In this document: positions 1 through 8,095 of the stretch, piece after piece
How positions within the stretch are numbered: the first letter of the stretch is position 1
Layout: each line of letters begins with the position of its first letter
Origin: Pseudomonas sp. GM49
GTDB taxonomy: Bacteria; Pseudomonadota; Gammaproteobacteria; Pseudomonadales; Pseudomonadaceae
NCBI RefSeq assembly: GCF_000282355.1
Contig: NZ_AKJL01000150.1
Span: 1-56,721 of the forward strand
Length of the DNA: 56,721 nt
Direction of reading: 5' to 3'
Program-made: the position numbers and the translations under genes
The notes under the pieces: generated by a model
Databases searched by the model: none
Told to the model about the DNA's origin: nothing
The model's input: only the letters and a program-made list of their open reading frames with translations

Positions 1-462
1 GCCTGCCGTATCGTGCGGCGGGTCATTACCCGCTCGGCCGAAGCCGTGGGCGAGGCGGCGCTGGGCGTCAGTGCGCAACAATTCGCCGATATGGAAGCTC
101 AGGGCGCGTTTGCCCTGAGCTGGTACGCCAATGGGTTGTCCTATGGCATCCCGCGGGAAATCGACGATTGGCTGGCCGCCGGCGAGGACGTGCTGGTCAA
201 TGGTTCTCGGGGGCATTTGCAGAACACGCGCCTGCGCTATCCAGACGTGTTGGTGCTGTTGTTGACTGTGGATCAAACGGAACTGCGCCATCGCTTGCTG
301 GAGCGCGGGCGAGAATCGCTGATCGAGATCGATCAGCGGTTGGCACGCAATGCCCGATTCAGCGAGCAACTGCTGGCGGACGACCCGACCGTACACGTGC
401 TCGACAACTCCGGGCCACTTGAGCAAACGGTCGAGCGGTTGCTGGTCTGCATTGACGAGTGA
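1..462 (+). CDS. phnN: Ribose 1,5-bisphosphate phosphokinase PhnN (3' part)
   Basis: The open frame enters from the left edge, so the N-terminus with its Walker A loop is outside the window. The GTG at 13 is internal, because residues before it (ACRI) are still in frame. What remains (about 153 residues) has the guanylate-kinase-like features of PhnN: a VRRVITR stretch near the start, then GIPREIDDWLAAGEDVLVNGS, then a lid-like region RHRLLERGRES. PhnN makes 5-phosphoribosyl 1-diphosphate from ribose 1,5-bisphosphate, the last part of the C-P lyase pathway for phosphonate use. The rest of the phn cluster would be expected to the left. It ends convergently with the LysR gene, 111 bases away. 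Family assignment is firm; function follows from the family. Confidence 0.88.
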   Translation, partial: ACRIVRRVITRSAEAVGEAALGVSAQQFADMEAQGAFALSWYANGLSYGIPREIDDWLAAGEDVLVNGSRGHLQNTRLRYPDVLVLLLTVDQTELRHRLLERGRESLIEIDQRLARNARFSEQLLADDPTVHVLDNSGPLEQTVERLLVCIDE

Positions 463-573
463 CACCGATTTACCTGACATTGCCGAGAGCGGACGACGAG
501 CAATTAGCTTCGTACGCGGCCAATGCAGGCCATGGCGCAGCCTGTGATCTTTTGATCTTGATTGAGCTGCCTG

Positions 574-1461
574 TCAGGCCTTCCTGTCCAACAACCCCTG
601 CACATACTCCACAAACGCCCGAGCCTTGGCGCTGGCCATTCTCCCGGTGGGGAACACCGCCCACAGATCCAGGTTCGGCAAGGTCCAGTCCTTCATTGCC
701 TCGCGGACCGAACCGACGGCCAGTTCCGGCGCGAACATCCATTGCGAGGCCATGGTCAGCCCTTGATGGGCCAACACAGCTGCACGCAAGCCTTCGGCGG
801 CGTTGACGCGGATCCGGCCGTTGATGATCACCGATTGCTCCTCGCCGGCCTTGTCGAACTGCCAACTGGTGCCGCCGCCAAGGGTGTAGACGATTGCCTG
901 ATGCTTGCACAGGTCGGCGGGGCAGGTGGGTTCGCCGTGTTTTTCGAAGTACGCCGGTGTGCCCAGTACCATGCGCCGGCATTCGGCGATCTTGCGGGCG
1001 GTCAGCCCCGAGTCGCTCAACTCGCCCATGCGCAGGGCGATATCGACGCCTTCTTCCACCAGATTGACGTTGCGATCATCGAGCATCAAGTCGATGTTCA
1101 ACTCCGGGTTTTGCTCCAGGAAGGGGCCCAGGTGCGGGACGATGTGCAGCCGGCCGAAGGTGACCGCTGCACAGATACGCAGGTTGCCACTCAGCCCGCT
1201 GGCGGAACCGCGTGCGGCGTTATCGGCCTCGTCGGCTTCTTCGATGGCGCGCTTGGCCCGTTCGAAAAAGGCCAGCCCGGCCTCGGTGGGCGTCAGGCCC
1301 CGGGTCGAGCGCAGCAACAGCCGCACCGCCAACCGCGATTCCAGTTGCGCGATGGTTTTCGACACGGCCGGCTGCCCGATGTTCAGGCGCCGGGCCGCGG
1401 CGGAAAACGAGCCGGTTTCCACCACGTAGACGAAGGTTTCCATTGCGCCGAGGCGGTCCAT
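574..1461 (-). CDS. LysR-family transcriptional regulator
   Basis: A 295-residue LysR-type regulator. The start MDRLGAMETF at 1461 is chosen because the winged helix-turn-helix begins right after it, as usual in the family; the open frame continues upstream to 1548 but that part has no family character. The helix-turn-helix spans about residues 8-60 (GSFSAAARRLNIGQPAVSK, then the wing TRGLTPTEAG). The substrate-binding domain follows from about 90 to 290. It lies 77 bases downstream of the peroxiredoxin-like gene on the same strand, with an exporter beyond that, so it may sense a toxic or oxidising compound, but the ligand cannot be read from sequence. The subgroup resembles the many aromatic/stress regulators with an ME/DR start. 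Confidence 0.9.
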   Translation of the reverse strand: MDRLGAMETFVYVVETGSFSAAARRLNIGQPAVSKTIAQLESRLAVRLLLRSTRGLTPTEAGLAFFERAKRAIEEADEADNAARGSASGLSGNLRICAAVTFGRLHIVPHLGPFLEQNPELNIDLMLDDRNVNLVEEGVDIALRMGELSDSGLTARKIAECRRMVLGTPAYFEKHGEPTCPADLCKHQAIVYTLGGGTSWQFDKAGEEQSVIINGRIRVNAAEGLRAAVLAHQGLTMASQWMFAPELAVGSVREAMKDWTLPNLDLWAVFPTGRMASAKARAFVEYVQGLLDRKA

Positions 1462-1538
1462 CTGAGGTCCTTGTGCAAAGTCTAGAGAATGTCGCAAGTC
1501 TACTGTGGGATATGTGGCGACAGCGGCACTTGAACGGG

Positions 1539-2195
1539 TCAGCCGCAAATCGCATCCAGCATCGCTTCAGGCTCTGGGCGCTGAGTGTAATCGGGGTTGA
1601 CCTCGGCGTAACGGATCACGCCATCCTGCCCGATCACATAACGCGCCGGCATCGGCAATGTCCAGGACGGATCATCGTTGAAGGTCGGCAGGTCATTGCG
1701 CAGGTTTTTATACAACTCGATCAGGTAGTCCGGCAACGCGAAGCGCAGCCCGAAGGCGTCGGCCACATCGTTATGGCGGTCGCTGAGGATCGGGAATTGC
1801 AGGCCATTGGTGCGCATCGACTTGCGGCTGTTGGCGGCAATCTGCGGCGAGATGGCCACCAGGCTGGCACCGGCCTCCTGCAATGTCGGCAGGAAGGCCT
1901 GCAAGGCTTGCAGTTCCAGATTGCAGTAAGGGCACCACACGCCTCGGTAGAACGTCAGCACCAATGGACCTTTGGTCAGCAACCCGGCGGATGACACTGG
2001 ATGACCGTCGGGATCTTTCAAGGTGAACAGCGGTGCCTTGTCACCGACTTTCAGGGCTTTGTTCGCTGCGCCCGATGCAATCAGTTCGGCGGTTGCACGC
2101 TCCATGACCGGGTGGATATCAGCCGGCGCGTTGTACGGCGGTTTACCGGCCTTGAAGTCGGCTTTGAAGGCATCGAGTTTTGCTTGCAGGGACAT
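1539..2195 (-). CDS. Peroxiredoxin-like (AhpC/TSA) family protein
   Basis: A 218-residue thioredoxin-fold protein. ATG at 2195 (MSLQAKLDAF) is preferred; the frame runs on to 2435 but that extension covers a REP element and is not protein-like. The redox site is RGVWCPYC with Cys88 and Cys91, a CxxC arrangement typical of the AhpC/TSA peroxiredoxin-like group (Prx-like 2/AMID type) rather than the PxxxTxxC of classical peroxiredoxins. The segment GDKAPLFTLKDPDG at about 51-64 is the usual N-terminal signature of the fold. Probably a cytoplasmic thiol peroxidase or disulfide reductase; no signal peptide is seen. The LysR gene follows on the same strand. Confidence 0.88.
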   Translation of the reverse strand: MSLQAKLDAFKADFKAGKPPYNAPADIHPVMERATAELIASGAANKALKVGDKAPLFTLKDPDGHPVSSAGLLTKGPLVLTFYRGVWCPYCNLELQALQAFLPTLQEAGASLVAISPQIAANSRKSMRTNGLQFPILSDRHNDVADAFGLRFALPDYLIELYKNLRNDLPTFNDDPSWTLPMPARYVIGQDGVIRYAEVNPDYTQRPEPEAMLDAICG

Positions 2196-2320
2196 GATCT
2201 TGATCCTCGTGGACGAAGCCGGTTTGGCTGGAGTCCATGTTGCCCTTGGGCAGGTGCGGGCGGAACGCAGGCGGGTGGCATAGGATTCATGCTTGGGGGG
2301 AATGGAGCTTCGGCCTGAAA

Positions 2321-2391
2321 AAGCTTCGCGGGCAAGCCCGCTCCTACAGGTAACTCGCGAACCCTGTGGGAGCGGGCTTACCCGCGATGCT
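2321..2391. repeat. REP inverted pair (REPIN)
   Basis: Two inverted REP units (2325-2348 and about 2363-2387), GCGGGCAAGCCCGCTCC and GGAGCGGGCTTACCCGC, separated by about 15 bases. They lie between the exporter stop and the peroxiredoxin start. A single-stranded copy would fold into a long hairpin. Confidence 0.8.
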
Positions 2392-2400
2392 TTTGAGGCC

Positions 2401-3606
2401 TTACGCCGTTGCCAGCGAAACCTTCTGCGAAACACTCAAGAACCGCAACAACGCCAACAGCGGAAACGCACTGCCGACGATCACGATCCACAACCAGCCG
2501 CCGTGTTCGTACACCGCGCTGGCCACCGAAGAGCCGAAGGCGCCGCCGATGAAGATGCTGGTCATGTACAGCGCATTCAGGCGGCTGCGGCTTTTGCCGT
2601 CGAGGGCGTAGACCGCACGCTGGCCGAGGACCATGTTCATCTGCACGCAGAAATCGAGCACCACGCCGGTCACGGCCAGGCCGATGACGCTGTAGGCCGG
2701 ATGGATAAACGCCGGCAGAAAACTCAGGCTGGCGAACAGCAGGGCCAGCAGTGACGCGATGCGGGTGTGACCGGCGTCGGCCAGGCGCCCGGCGATGGGG
2801 GCGGCAATGGCGCCGATGGCCCCCACCAACGCGAAAATCGCGATCTCGCTTTGCGACAAACCGTGATTGCGCGCCAGTTCCAGCGGCACGGCGGTCCAGA
2901 ACAGGCTGAAGGTGGCAAACATGCAACCCTGGTAAAAGGCCCGTTGGCGCAGGACCGGCTGTTTGCGCAACAGCGTCCACAGCGAGCCCAGCAACTGGCC
3001 ATAGGAAGCGCTGTGATCAGGCTCGCGCTTGGGAATGGTTACTGCCAGCACGATGCTGATGGCCGCCATCAACACGGCGGCAATCACAAACATCGCCCGC
3101 CAGCCGAAGTGGTCGGCCACCACACTGGACACCGGCCGGGCCAGCAGAATGCCGAGCAACAAACCGCCCATGATCCCGCCCACTACACGGCCACGGGTTT
3201 CTTCCGGCGCCAGGTGCGCAGCCAATGGAATCAGGATCTGCACCGAGACCGAACTGAACCCGACCAACAGCGAAATCAGCAAAAACACGTTCGGCTGATC
3301 GGTGAATGCCGCACCCAGCAGGCTGACAATCGCCACTAGTGTGGTGCTGATCATCAATCGGCGGTTCTCCAGCAAATCCCCCAGTGGAACCAGGAAAAAC
3401 AGCCCCAGCGCATAGCCGATCTGAGTCAGGGAAACGATCAGGCTGGCCATGGTGTTGGTCAGGCCAATATCCGGGGCGATCAGGCCGATGATCGGCTGGG
3501 CGTAATAGATGTTGGCAACAATGGCGCCGCAGCAGAAGGCGAACAGCAGCACCATGCCTCGGGTCATTGTCGCGGTGCCGTGGGGCACCTGGGTCGCTGG
3601 GTTCAT
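2401..3606 (-). CDS. MFS transporter, probable drug/metabolite exporter
   Basis: A 401-residue membrane protein with about 12 hydrophobic segments, split by a longer polar loop near residues 193-215 (PKREPDHSASYG), the normal layout of the major facilitator superfamily. The loop after helix 2 carries a motif A variant, GDLLENRRLM. Sequence style (ANIYYAQPIIGLIAPDIG near the N-terminus) matches the sugar-efflux/AraJ-like proton antiporter group common in Pseudomonas; the substrate is unknown. The start at 3606 is the first Met of the frame; MTRG 13 codons later is also possible. A 19-bp palindrome lies about 85 bases upstream (3690-3708). Confidence 0.88.
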   Translation of the reverse strand: MNPATQVPHGTATMTRGMVLLFAFCCGAIVANIYYAQPIIGLIAPDIGLTNTMASLIVSLTQIGYALGLFFLVPLGDLLENRRLMISTTLVAIVSLLGAAFTDQPNVFLLISLLVGFSSVSVQILIPLAAHLAPEETRGRVVGGIMGGLLLGILLARPVSSVVADHFGWRAMFVIAAVLMAAISIVLAVTIPKREPDHSASYGQLLGSLWTLLRKQPVLRQRAFYQGCMFATFSLFWTAVPLELARNHGLSQSEIAIFALVGAIGAIAAPIAGRLADAGHTRIASLLALLFASLSFLPAFIHPAYSVIGLAVTGVVLDFCVQMNMVLGQRAVYALDGKSRSRLNALYMTSIFIGGAFGSSVASAVYEHGGWLWIVIVGSAFPLLALLRFLSVSQKVSLATA

Positions 3607-3689
3607 AACGGGTCTCGCTGTACGGAATGGAATGCGCGCAGGCTAATGGGCTGGCGGAAACGGCGGAAGCGGGATTGAAGTGATAGCAA

Positions 3690-3708
3690 TCATTCCATTG
3701 CGGAATGA
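3690..3708. promoter_or_regulatory. 19-bp palindrome upstream of the MFS gene
   Basis: TCATTCCATTGCGGAATGA has two perfect 7-base arms around a 5-base centre. GGAATG also occurs twice more nearer the gene (3624-3629 and 3629-3634). This looks like a repressor or activator site for the exporter, but no regulator gene is adjacent and its owner is unknown. Confidence 0.45.
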
Positions 3709-3862
3709 CTGACGGATGCGTGTGTCGTCCGCCGAATGGCCTTGCGTCAGAAGATCGAAGGTCAATGATACATTCACTTACATCTTGTTCGATAGCGTGC
3801 TTATGTTCTCTCTCCACGTCTCATGACCTGAGGGCCGCTCCATAAATGAGAAGTTCCGTCAG

Positions 3863-4471
3863 CTGATTCGCCGGGTTTCAGTCGTCACCTTGATCAGTGT
3901 ATTCAGCGCTGGCCTGGCCCAGGCCGAAGACGCGCCGGGCACGCGCATCGGTGTGCGCGGCGAGATCACCGGCGTCAGTCCGGACGTTCTGAAAGTCCAT
4001 GCAAACAGCGGCGAAACCGTGGTGATCAACCTGACCCAGGACACCAAAGTCCGCGCCGTGACCCTGGCCAATATCGAAGACATCAAGCCCGGCAGCTACA
4101 TCGGCTCCGCGGCTATTTCTCAGGAGGATGGCACCCTCAAGGCCCTGGAGGTCCACGTTTTCCCTCCGGAGCTGGCCGGCAGTGGCGACGGTCATCGGCC
4201 GTTTGATCTGGTCAAGGGCAGCAGCATGACCAACGGCAGCGTCGGCGACCTGGTGGTGAGCAATGGCCGGGTGCTGACCGTCAACTACAAGGGTGGCCAA
4301 CAGAAGATCCTGGTGCCCGAAGACGTCCCCATCGTCAACCTGATGCCAGCCGATCGCAGTCTGTTGAAGGTGGGCGTGAAGATCGTGACCTTTGTCACGC
4401 AGGGCGCTGACGGCACGCTCACCGCTCAATCCATCTCGGCAGGCAAGGATGGCGTGACGCCGCCGATGTAG
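3863..4471 (+). CDS. Exported protein of unknown function, DUF5666-like
   Basis: A protein of about 202 residues with repeated small beta domains: two similar stretches, GEITGVSPDVLKVHANSG near the start and GDLVVSNGRVLTVNYKGG in the middle, each followed by a metal/cation-like VxxxT strand. No cofactor motif is seen. The start is unclear. A good Sec signal peptide (IRRVSVVTLISVFSAGLAQA, cut before ED) needs translation to begin at or before 3863, yet the only standard in-frame start is TTG at 3890, inside that signal. CTG at 3863 is used here; ATA at 3842 has the best-placed Shine-Dalgarno (GAGGG at 3830-3834). The protein is most likely periplasmic. It reads away from the MFS exporter. Confidence 0.7.
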   Translation: MIRRVSVVTLISVFSAGLAQAEDAPGTRIGVRGEITGVSPDVLKVHANSGETVVINLTQDTKVRAVTLANIEDIKPGSYIGSAAISQEDGTLKALEVHVFPPELAGSGDGHRPFDLVKGSSMTNGSVGDLVVSNGRVLTVNYKGGQQKILVPEDVPIVNLMPADRSLLKVGVKIVTFVTQGADGTLTAQSISAGKDGVTPPM

Positions 4472-4577
4472 CCTGCACGTGGCAACCGGCCATCTGAAGA
4501 AAAGCCCGCACAGCCCCGGCAGCTAGAATCTACAGGGGGGATCACTTCAATGTGTCCTTACAAGCGGGAGTATCACG

Positions 4578-5021
4578 ATGAAAATCGTAACTTCGCTGGC
4601 GTTAGTGGTAGCGGTCGGTTGGATCTCTGGGTGCTCGACAGTGCCTGACAGTCAGGTCACCAGCGTTCCCCTGAATGCTACATCCAATAATCCCGGGAAT
4701 ATTGCCCGGTTGATCATGATGCCCAGTGATAACGCAACAACGTTCTGGGTTGAGGTCAGCGGCGAGAGCATAGGCAGCACATTGCCGGGGCGGTTGACGG
4801 CCTATATCTATCCGGGAAGCTGTGGGAGCCTGGGTTCGAAACCAGTCTATGACATGAATGACGGTCCAAATGCCCGGTTCTATTCGCAAGCGTCAAACCA
4901 GCGCTTCTGGAAAAGCGCACCGGTCGCCGTCGAGACCCTTCGAGCCGGTGGCTACGCCTTGGTCGTGCGTGAAAGCCCGGCCAATGGTCATCAGGCTATT
5001 TTCTGCGGCAACCTGAGCTGA
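4578..5021 (+). CDS. Predicted lipoprotein of unknown function
   Basis: A 147-residue protein. The N-terminus MKIVTSLALVVAVGWISGCS is a lipoprotein signal with lipobox ISGC (Cys19). The mature part has no motif I recognise; it contains three further Cys near PGSCGSLGS and IFCGNLS, which could form a disulfide in the periplasm. A serine at +2 after the lipid Cys predicts transfer to the outer membrane. Codon use is slightly more AT-rich than its neighbours. It is followed by a REP pair and a bidirectional terminator shared with the convergent sulfate-binding protein gene. Function unknown. Confidence 0.75.
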   Translation: MKIVTSLALVVAVGWISGCSTVPDSQVTSVPLNATSNNPGNIARLIMMPSDNATTFWVEVSGESIGSTLPGRLTAYIYPGSCGSLGSKPVYDMNDGPNARFYSQASNQRFWKSAPVAVETLRAGGYALVVRESPANGHQAIFCGNLS

Positions 5022-5038
5022 ACCAGCAGGCACAAAAC

Positions 5039-5140
5039 CTGTGGGAGCGAGCTTGCTCGCGAAGGTCGTGAACGATAACGCGTAAAGCCTGATGCCCAGC
5101 GGAGTCCTTGGTCTTTTCGCGAGCAAGCTCGCTCCTACAG
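5039..5140. repeat. REP inverted pair
   Basis: Units at 5039-5064 (GGGAGCGAGCTTGCTCGCGAA) and 5115-5140 (its inverse, TTCGCGAGCAAGCTCGCTCC) separated by about 50 bases. Placed in the 3' gap after the lipoprotein gene. Confidence 0.85.
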
Positions 5141-5160
5141 TGGGTTGGTGTTGTACCCAC

Positions 5161-5192
5161 AAAAAAGGCGACTTGTGCAGGTCGCCTTTTTC
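5161..5192. terminator. Bidirectional intrinsic terminator
   Basis: GGCGAC (5167-5172) pairs with GTCGCC (5181-5186); an A-run precedes and a T-run follows, so it can stop transcription from the lipoprotein gene and from the convergent sulfate-binding protein gene. Confidence 0.85.
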
Positions 5193-5207
5193 ATTGCCGC
5201 TCAGCGA

Positions 5208-6206
5208 TCACTTACCGCTGTAGATCTGGTCGAAAACCCCGCCGTCATTGAAGTGGGTTTTCTGCACGGTGCGCCAGTCGCCGAAGGTCTTCTCGACGGA
5301 CAGGAAGTCCACTTTCGGGAAGCGGTCGGTGTACTTGGCCAAAACAGCCGGGTCACGCGGGCGCAGGTAGTTTGCTGCGGCAATCTCCTGACCTTCCGGC
5401 GACCACAGATACTTCAGGTATTCCTCGGCTGCCGCACGGGTGCCTTTCTTGTCGACGGTTTTGTCGACCACCGACACCGGTGGCTCTGCTTCGGCGGAAA
5501 CGCTTGGGTAGATGACTTCGAACTGATCACGGCCGAACTCGCGGGCGATCATTTCCGCTTCGTTTTCGAAGGTCACCAATACGTCGCCAATCTGATTGGT
5601 CATGAAGGTGGTAGTGGCGGCACGGCCACCGGTATCCAGGACCGGGGCTTGCTTGAACAGTTTGCCGACAAAGTCTTTGGCCTTGTTTTCGTCGCCGCCG
5701 TTTTTCAGCACGTAGCCCCAGGCCGAGAGGTAGGTGTAGCGACCATTACCGGAAGTTTTCGGGTTCGGGACGATAACCTGAACGCCATCCTTGAGCAGGT
5801 CCGGCCAGTCTTTCAGGGCTTTCGGGTTGCCCTTGCGCACGATGAACACGGTGGCCGAAGTGAACGGCGCGCTGTTGTTCGGCAGGCGCGTGACCCAGTT
5901 GTCCGGGACCAGTTTGCCGTTGTCGGCCAGGGCGTTGATGTCGGTGGCCATGTTCATGGTGATGACATCCGCCGGCAGGCCGTCGATCACCGAGCGTGCC
6001 TGTTTGCTGGAGCCGCCGAAGGACATTTGCAGGGTGATGTTTTCGTTGTGCTCGGCTTGCCAGTGTTTCTGGAACGCAGAGTTGTAGTCCTTGTAGAAAT
6101 CGCGCATCACGTCGTAGGAAACGTTGAGCAGGGTCGGTGCGGCTTGAGCCACGCTGGTCAATGCCAGGCCAGCCGCGAGAAGAGAGGCGCCAAAGAGTTT
6201 TTTCAC
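5208..6206 (-). CDS. sbp: Periplasmic sulfate-binding protein (ABC transporter)
   Basis: A 332-residue type-II periplasmic binding protein with signal peptide MKKLFGASLLAAGLALTSVAQA. The mature start (APTLLNVSYDVMRDFYKDYN) is the classic sulfate/thiosulfate-binding family opening, and the later segments SFGGSSKQARSVIDGLPADV and NPKTSGNGRYTYLSAWGY are the oxyanion-site and hinge signatures of Sbp/CysP. It would deliver sulfate to a CysTWA permease, which is not in this window, so it is either an orphan binding protein or one serving a permease elsewhere. The length matches the family. Regulation by CysB is expected from the family; a dyad that could be its site lies just upstream (6250-6273). 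Confidence 0.92.
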   Translation of the reverse strand: MKKLFGASLLAAGLALTSVAQAAPTLLNVSYDVMRDFYKDYNSAFQKHWQAEHNENITLQMSFGGSSKQARSVIDGLPADVITMNMATDINALADNGKLVPDNWVTRLPNNSAPFTSATVFIVRKGNPKALKDWPDLLKDGVQVIVPNPKTSGNGRYTYLSAWGYVLKNGGDENKAKDFVGKLFKQAPVLDTGGRAATTTFMTNQIGDVLVTFENEAEMIAREFGRDQFEVIYPSVSAEAEPPVSVVDKTVDKKGTRAAAEEYLKYLWSPEGQEIAAANYLRPRDPAVLAKYTDRFPKVDFLSVEKTFGDWRTVQKTHFNDGGVFDQIYSGK

Positions 6207-6249
6207 TGCGCAGTCCTTGTTCTATTTAAAAGTGGGGCAATTTGCCAGC

Positions 6250-6273
6250 GACTATAACTGGGCTCGTATAGTC
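6250..6273 (-). promoter_or_regulatory. Dyad/possible promoter upstream of sbp
   Basis: GACTATA (6250-6256) and its inverse TATAGTC (6267-6273) are separated by 10 bases. The spacing resembles LysR-type sites, so CysB is the obvious candidate. On the minus strand the TATAGT also sits 17 bases after TTAAAG, so this could equally be the -10 of a weak sigma70 promoter. Both readings are inference. Confidence 0.35.
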
Positions 6274-6298
6274 CTTTAAAGATTAAAAAGCTCTTTGC

Positions 6299-7123
6299 TT
6301 ATTCCAGTTTTTTGAACAGTGCGTTGCCGCAACGGGAGCAGAACGACGCTTCCTGTTCGTGGCTGTTTTTCGCACACACCGGGCAATTGTGCTGCAACTG
6401 ACCACCGCGCATGGCGGTGGCCAGTTCGGCGGTGAAGATCCCGGTGGGCACGGCAATGATCGAGTAACCGGTGATCATCACCATCGACGAGATGACCTGG
6501 CCCAGGGCGGTCTTGGGCACGATGTCGCCGTAACCGACGGTGGTCAGGGTGACGATCGCCCAGTAGATGCCCTTGGGAATACTGGTGAAGCCATGTTGCG
6601 GACCTTCGACCACGTACATCAACGTGCCGAACACGATGACCAGAGTGCAGACGCTGAGCAGGAACACGAGGATTTTCTGCTTGCTGCCGCGCAAGGCATC
6701 GAGCAGGTAATGGGCTTGTTTGAGGTAGGGGCCGAGCTTGAGCACGCGGAAGATCCGCAGCATCCGGATGATCCGGATGATCAGCAGGTACTGGGCATCG
6801 CTGTAGTACAGCGCGAGGATGCCGGGCACGATGGCCAGCAGATCCACCAGCCCATAGAAACTGAACGCGTAGTGCAGCGGTTTGGGCGAGCAGTACAGGC
6901 GCAGGATGTACTCGCCGAGGAAAATGATCGTGAAGCCCCACTCGATGTACGCCAGCAGGCTGGCGTAGTTCTGGTGGACGTCATCGATGCTGTCGAGAAT
7001 CACCACCACCAGGCTGGCGAGGATGATCAGCAGCAGGGTGGTGTCGAAACGTCGCCCGGCGACGGTGTCGGTCTGGAAAATAATCACGTACAGGCGATTA
7101 CGCCACGTGTCGTTGCTGATCAT
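6299..7123 (-). CDS. Voltage-gated-type K+ channel protein with zinc-ribbon tail
   Basis: A 274-residue ion channel subunit. Six hydrophobic segments are visible; a basic S4-like segment (IRIIRMLRIFRVLK, about residues 116-129) precedes the pore, and the selectivity filter TVGYGD is at 195-200. After the last helix comes a soluble tail with two Cys pairs, CPVC (247/250) and CSRC (262/265), a small zinc ribbon. This makes a K+-selective tetrameric channel of the VIC family in the inner membrane. ATG 7123 is chosen over ATG 7129 because AAGG lies 8 bases before it. The gene lies between the sulfate-binding and urea-transporter genes, all on the same strand, with no visible functional link. Confidence 0.9.
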   Translation of the reverse strand: MISNDTWRNRLYVIIFQTDTVAGRRFDTTLLLIILASLVVVILDSIDDVHQNYASLLAYIEWGFTIIFLGEYILRLYCSPKPLHYAFSFYGLVDLLAIVPGILALYYSDAQYLLIIRIIRMLRIFRVLKLGPYLKQAHYLLDALRGSKQKILVFLLSVCTLVIVFGTLMYVVEGPQHGFTSIPKGIYWAIVTLTTVGYGDIVPKTALGQVISSMVMITGYSIIAVPTGIFTAELATAMRGGQLQHNCPVCAKNSHEQEASFCSRCGNALFKKLE

Positions 7124-7144
7124 GCACATCGCCTTGGCCGCAAA

Positions 7145-8059
7145 TCAGCGCAGCCTAGGTTGATTCTCCCCGGGAGCGCAAGGTGCGCTTTCGACCGTGG
7201 CTTTGCCGAGCATTTGCACAACGCAGCGGATCAGCCAGCAGGCAAGAATGAACGGCGCAGTAAGCGTAGGCAGACCGATGGCGGCAAACACCGGTGTCAG
7301 CAACAACGCCAGGCCAATGCCAACCAGCGGCAGCCACGGTTGGCGACGCCGCGAGCTGAAGGCGAGGGCGGCCAGCACGGCGTTATAGCCACCGAGGCCG
7401 AGCAGTGCGGTATAGAAGTCGTGGTGCAGCAGGCTCCAGCCCATGCCCGCGACAGACGCCAGCAAAGCCCAGCAGAATGCGCGGCGATCGGCGATCAGCA
7501 AACCGGCGGCAATCATCGCACCGGCCAGCGGATGACCGAGGAACATCACCTGGCCGATGCCTTTGAGTGGTGCGGCGAGCATGTTCAGCGTGCTGACTTC
7601 GATCAAATGCGGCTCTGTCGAGGGCGTGGCGAAGCACAGCAGCAACCAGCCCAGCCCGACGAAGGGCGCGGTGTAGGCTGGCAGGCATTGGCTGAGCCGG
7701 ACGCGCTTGAGCCACTGCTGGGTGATCATCGCACTCAGACCGCCGGCGGCCAGAATCAGTGGCGGCATCATCGCCGACCAGGGGAAGTACAGGCTCAGCA
7801 ACAGACCGAGCAGAACGCCGTTGTAGCTGAACAACCCGGCCTGACGGTCAGCCTTGGCATAGTTGCGACGTTGCGCGGTGAGCAACCCGGCGACACCGCC
7901 GAGCAAGGCGCCGCCGAGCAAGGCGGGCGCAGTGAACAGGATGGCCAGGACGCACAGCAGGCCGCACAGCGGATTGCGCTGGAGGAAGATCTGGCTGAAG
8001 CCGTTGAGCAATGCTTCGGCCCAGTCGGGGCAGTGGGTGTTGAAATGGTTGGCAGGCAT
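7145..8059 (-). CDS. Urea transporter (UT/Yut family)
   Basis: A 304-residue membrane protein with about ten hydrophobic helices. Two related halves are visible: FSQIFLQRNPLCGLLCVLA followed by GLFSYNGVLLGL in the first, and GIGQVMFLGHPLAGAMIAAG followed by LLGLGGYNAVLAALA in the second. This internal repeat, with an F/L-Q-x-x-x-N/G-P and a YN-x-V-L motif in each half, is the hallmark of the urea-transporter fold, which forms trimers that pass urea down its gradient. ATG at 8059 is preferred over TTG at 8077. The gene lies next to the glyoxylate operon; since allantoin breakdown gives glyoxylate plus urea, a shared role in purine use is plausible. Confidence 0.88.
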   Translation of the reverse strand: MPANHFNTHCPDWAEALLNGFSQIFLQRNPLCGLLCVLAILFTAPALLGGALLGGVAGLLTAQRRNYAKADRQAGLFSYNGVLLGLLLSLYFPWSAMMPPLILAAGGLSAMITQQWLKRVRLSQCLPAYTAPFVGLGWLLLCFATPSTEPHLIEVSTLNMLAAPLKGIGQVMFLGHPLAGAMIAAGLLIADRRAFCWALLASVAGMGWSLLHHDFYTALLGLGGYNAVLAALAFSSRRRQPWLPLVGIGLALLLTPVFAAIGLPTLTAPFILACWLIRCVVQMLGKATVESAPCAPGENQPRLR

Positions 8060-8095
8060 GGCAGGTCTGAAAGTCAATGAAACCGGGTTGCCTGC

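Noticed and set aside
459..806. Possible small gene after phnN
   Set aside because: It overlaps the convergent LysR gene and reads as low-complexity Pro/Ser/Arg; no support.
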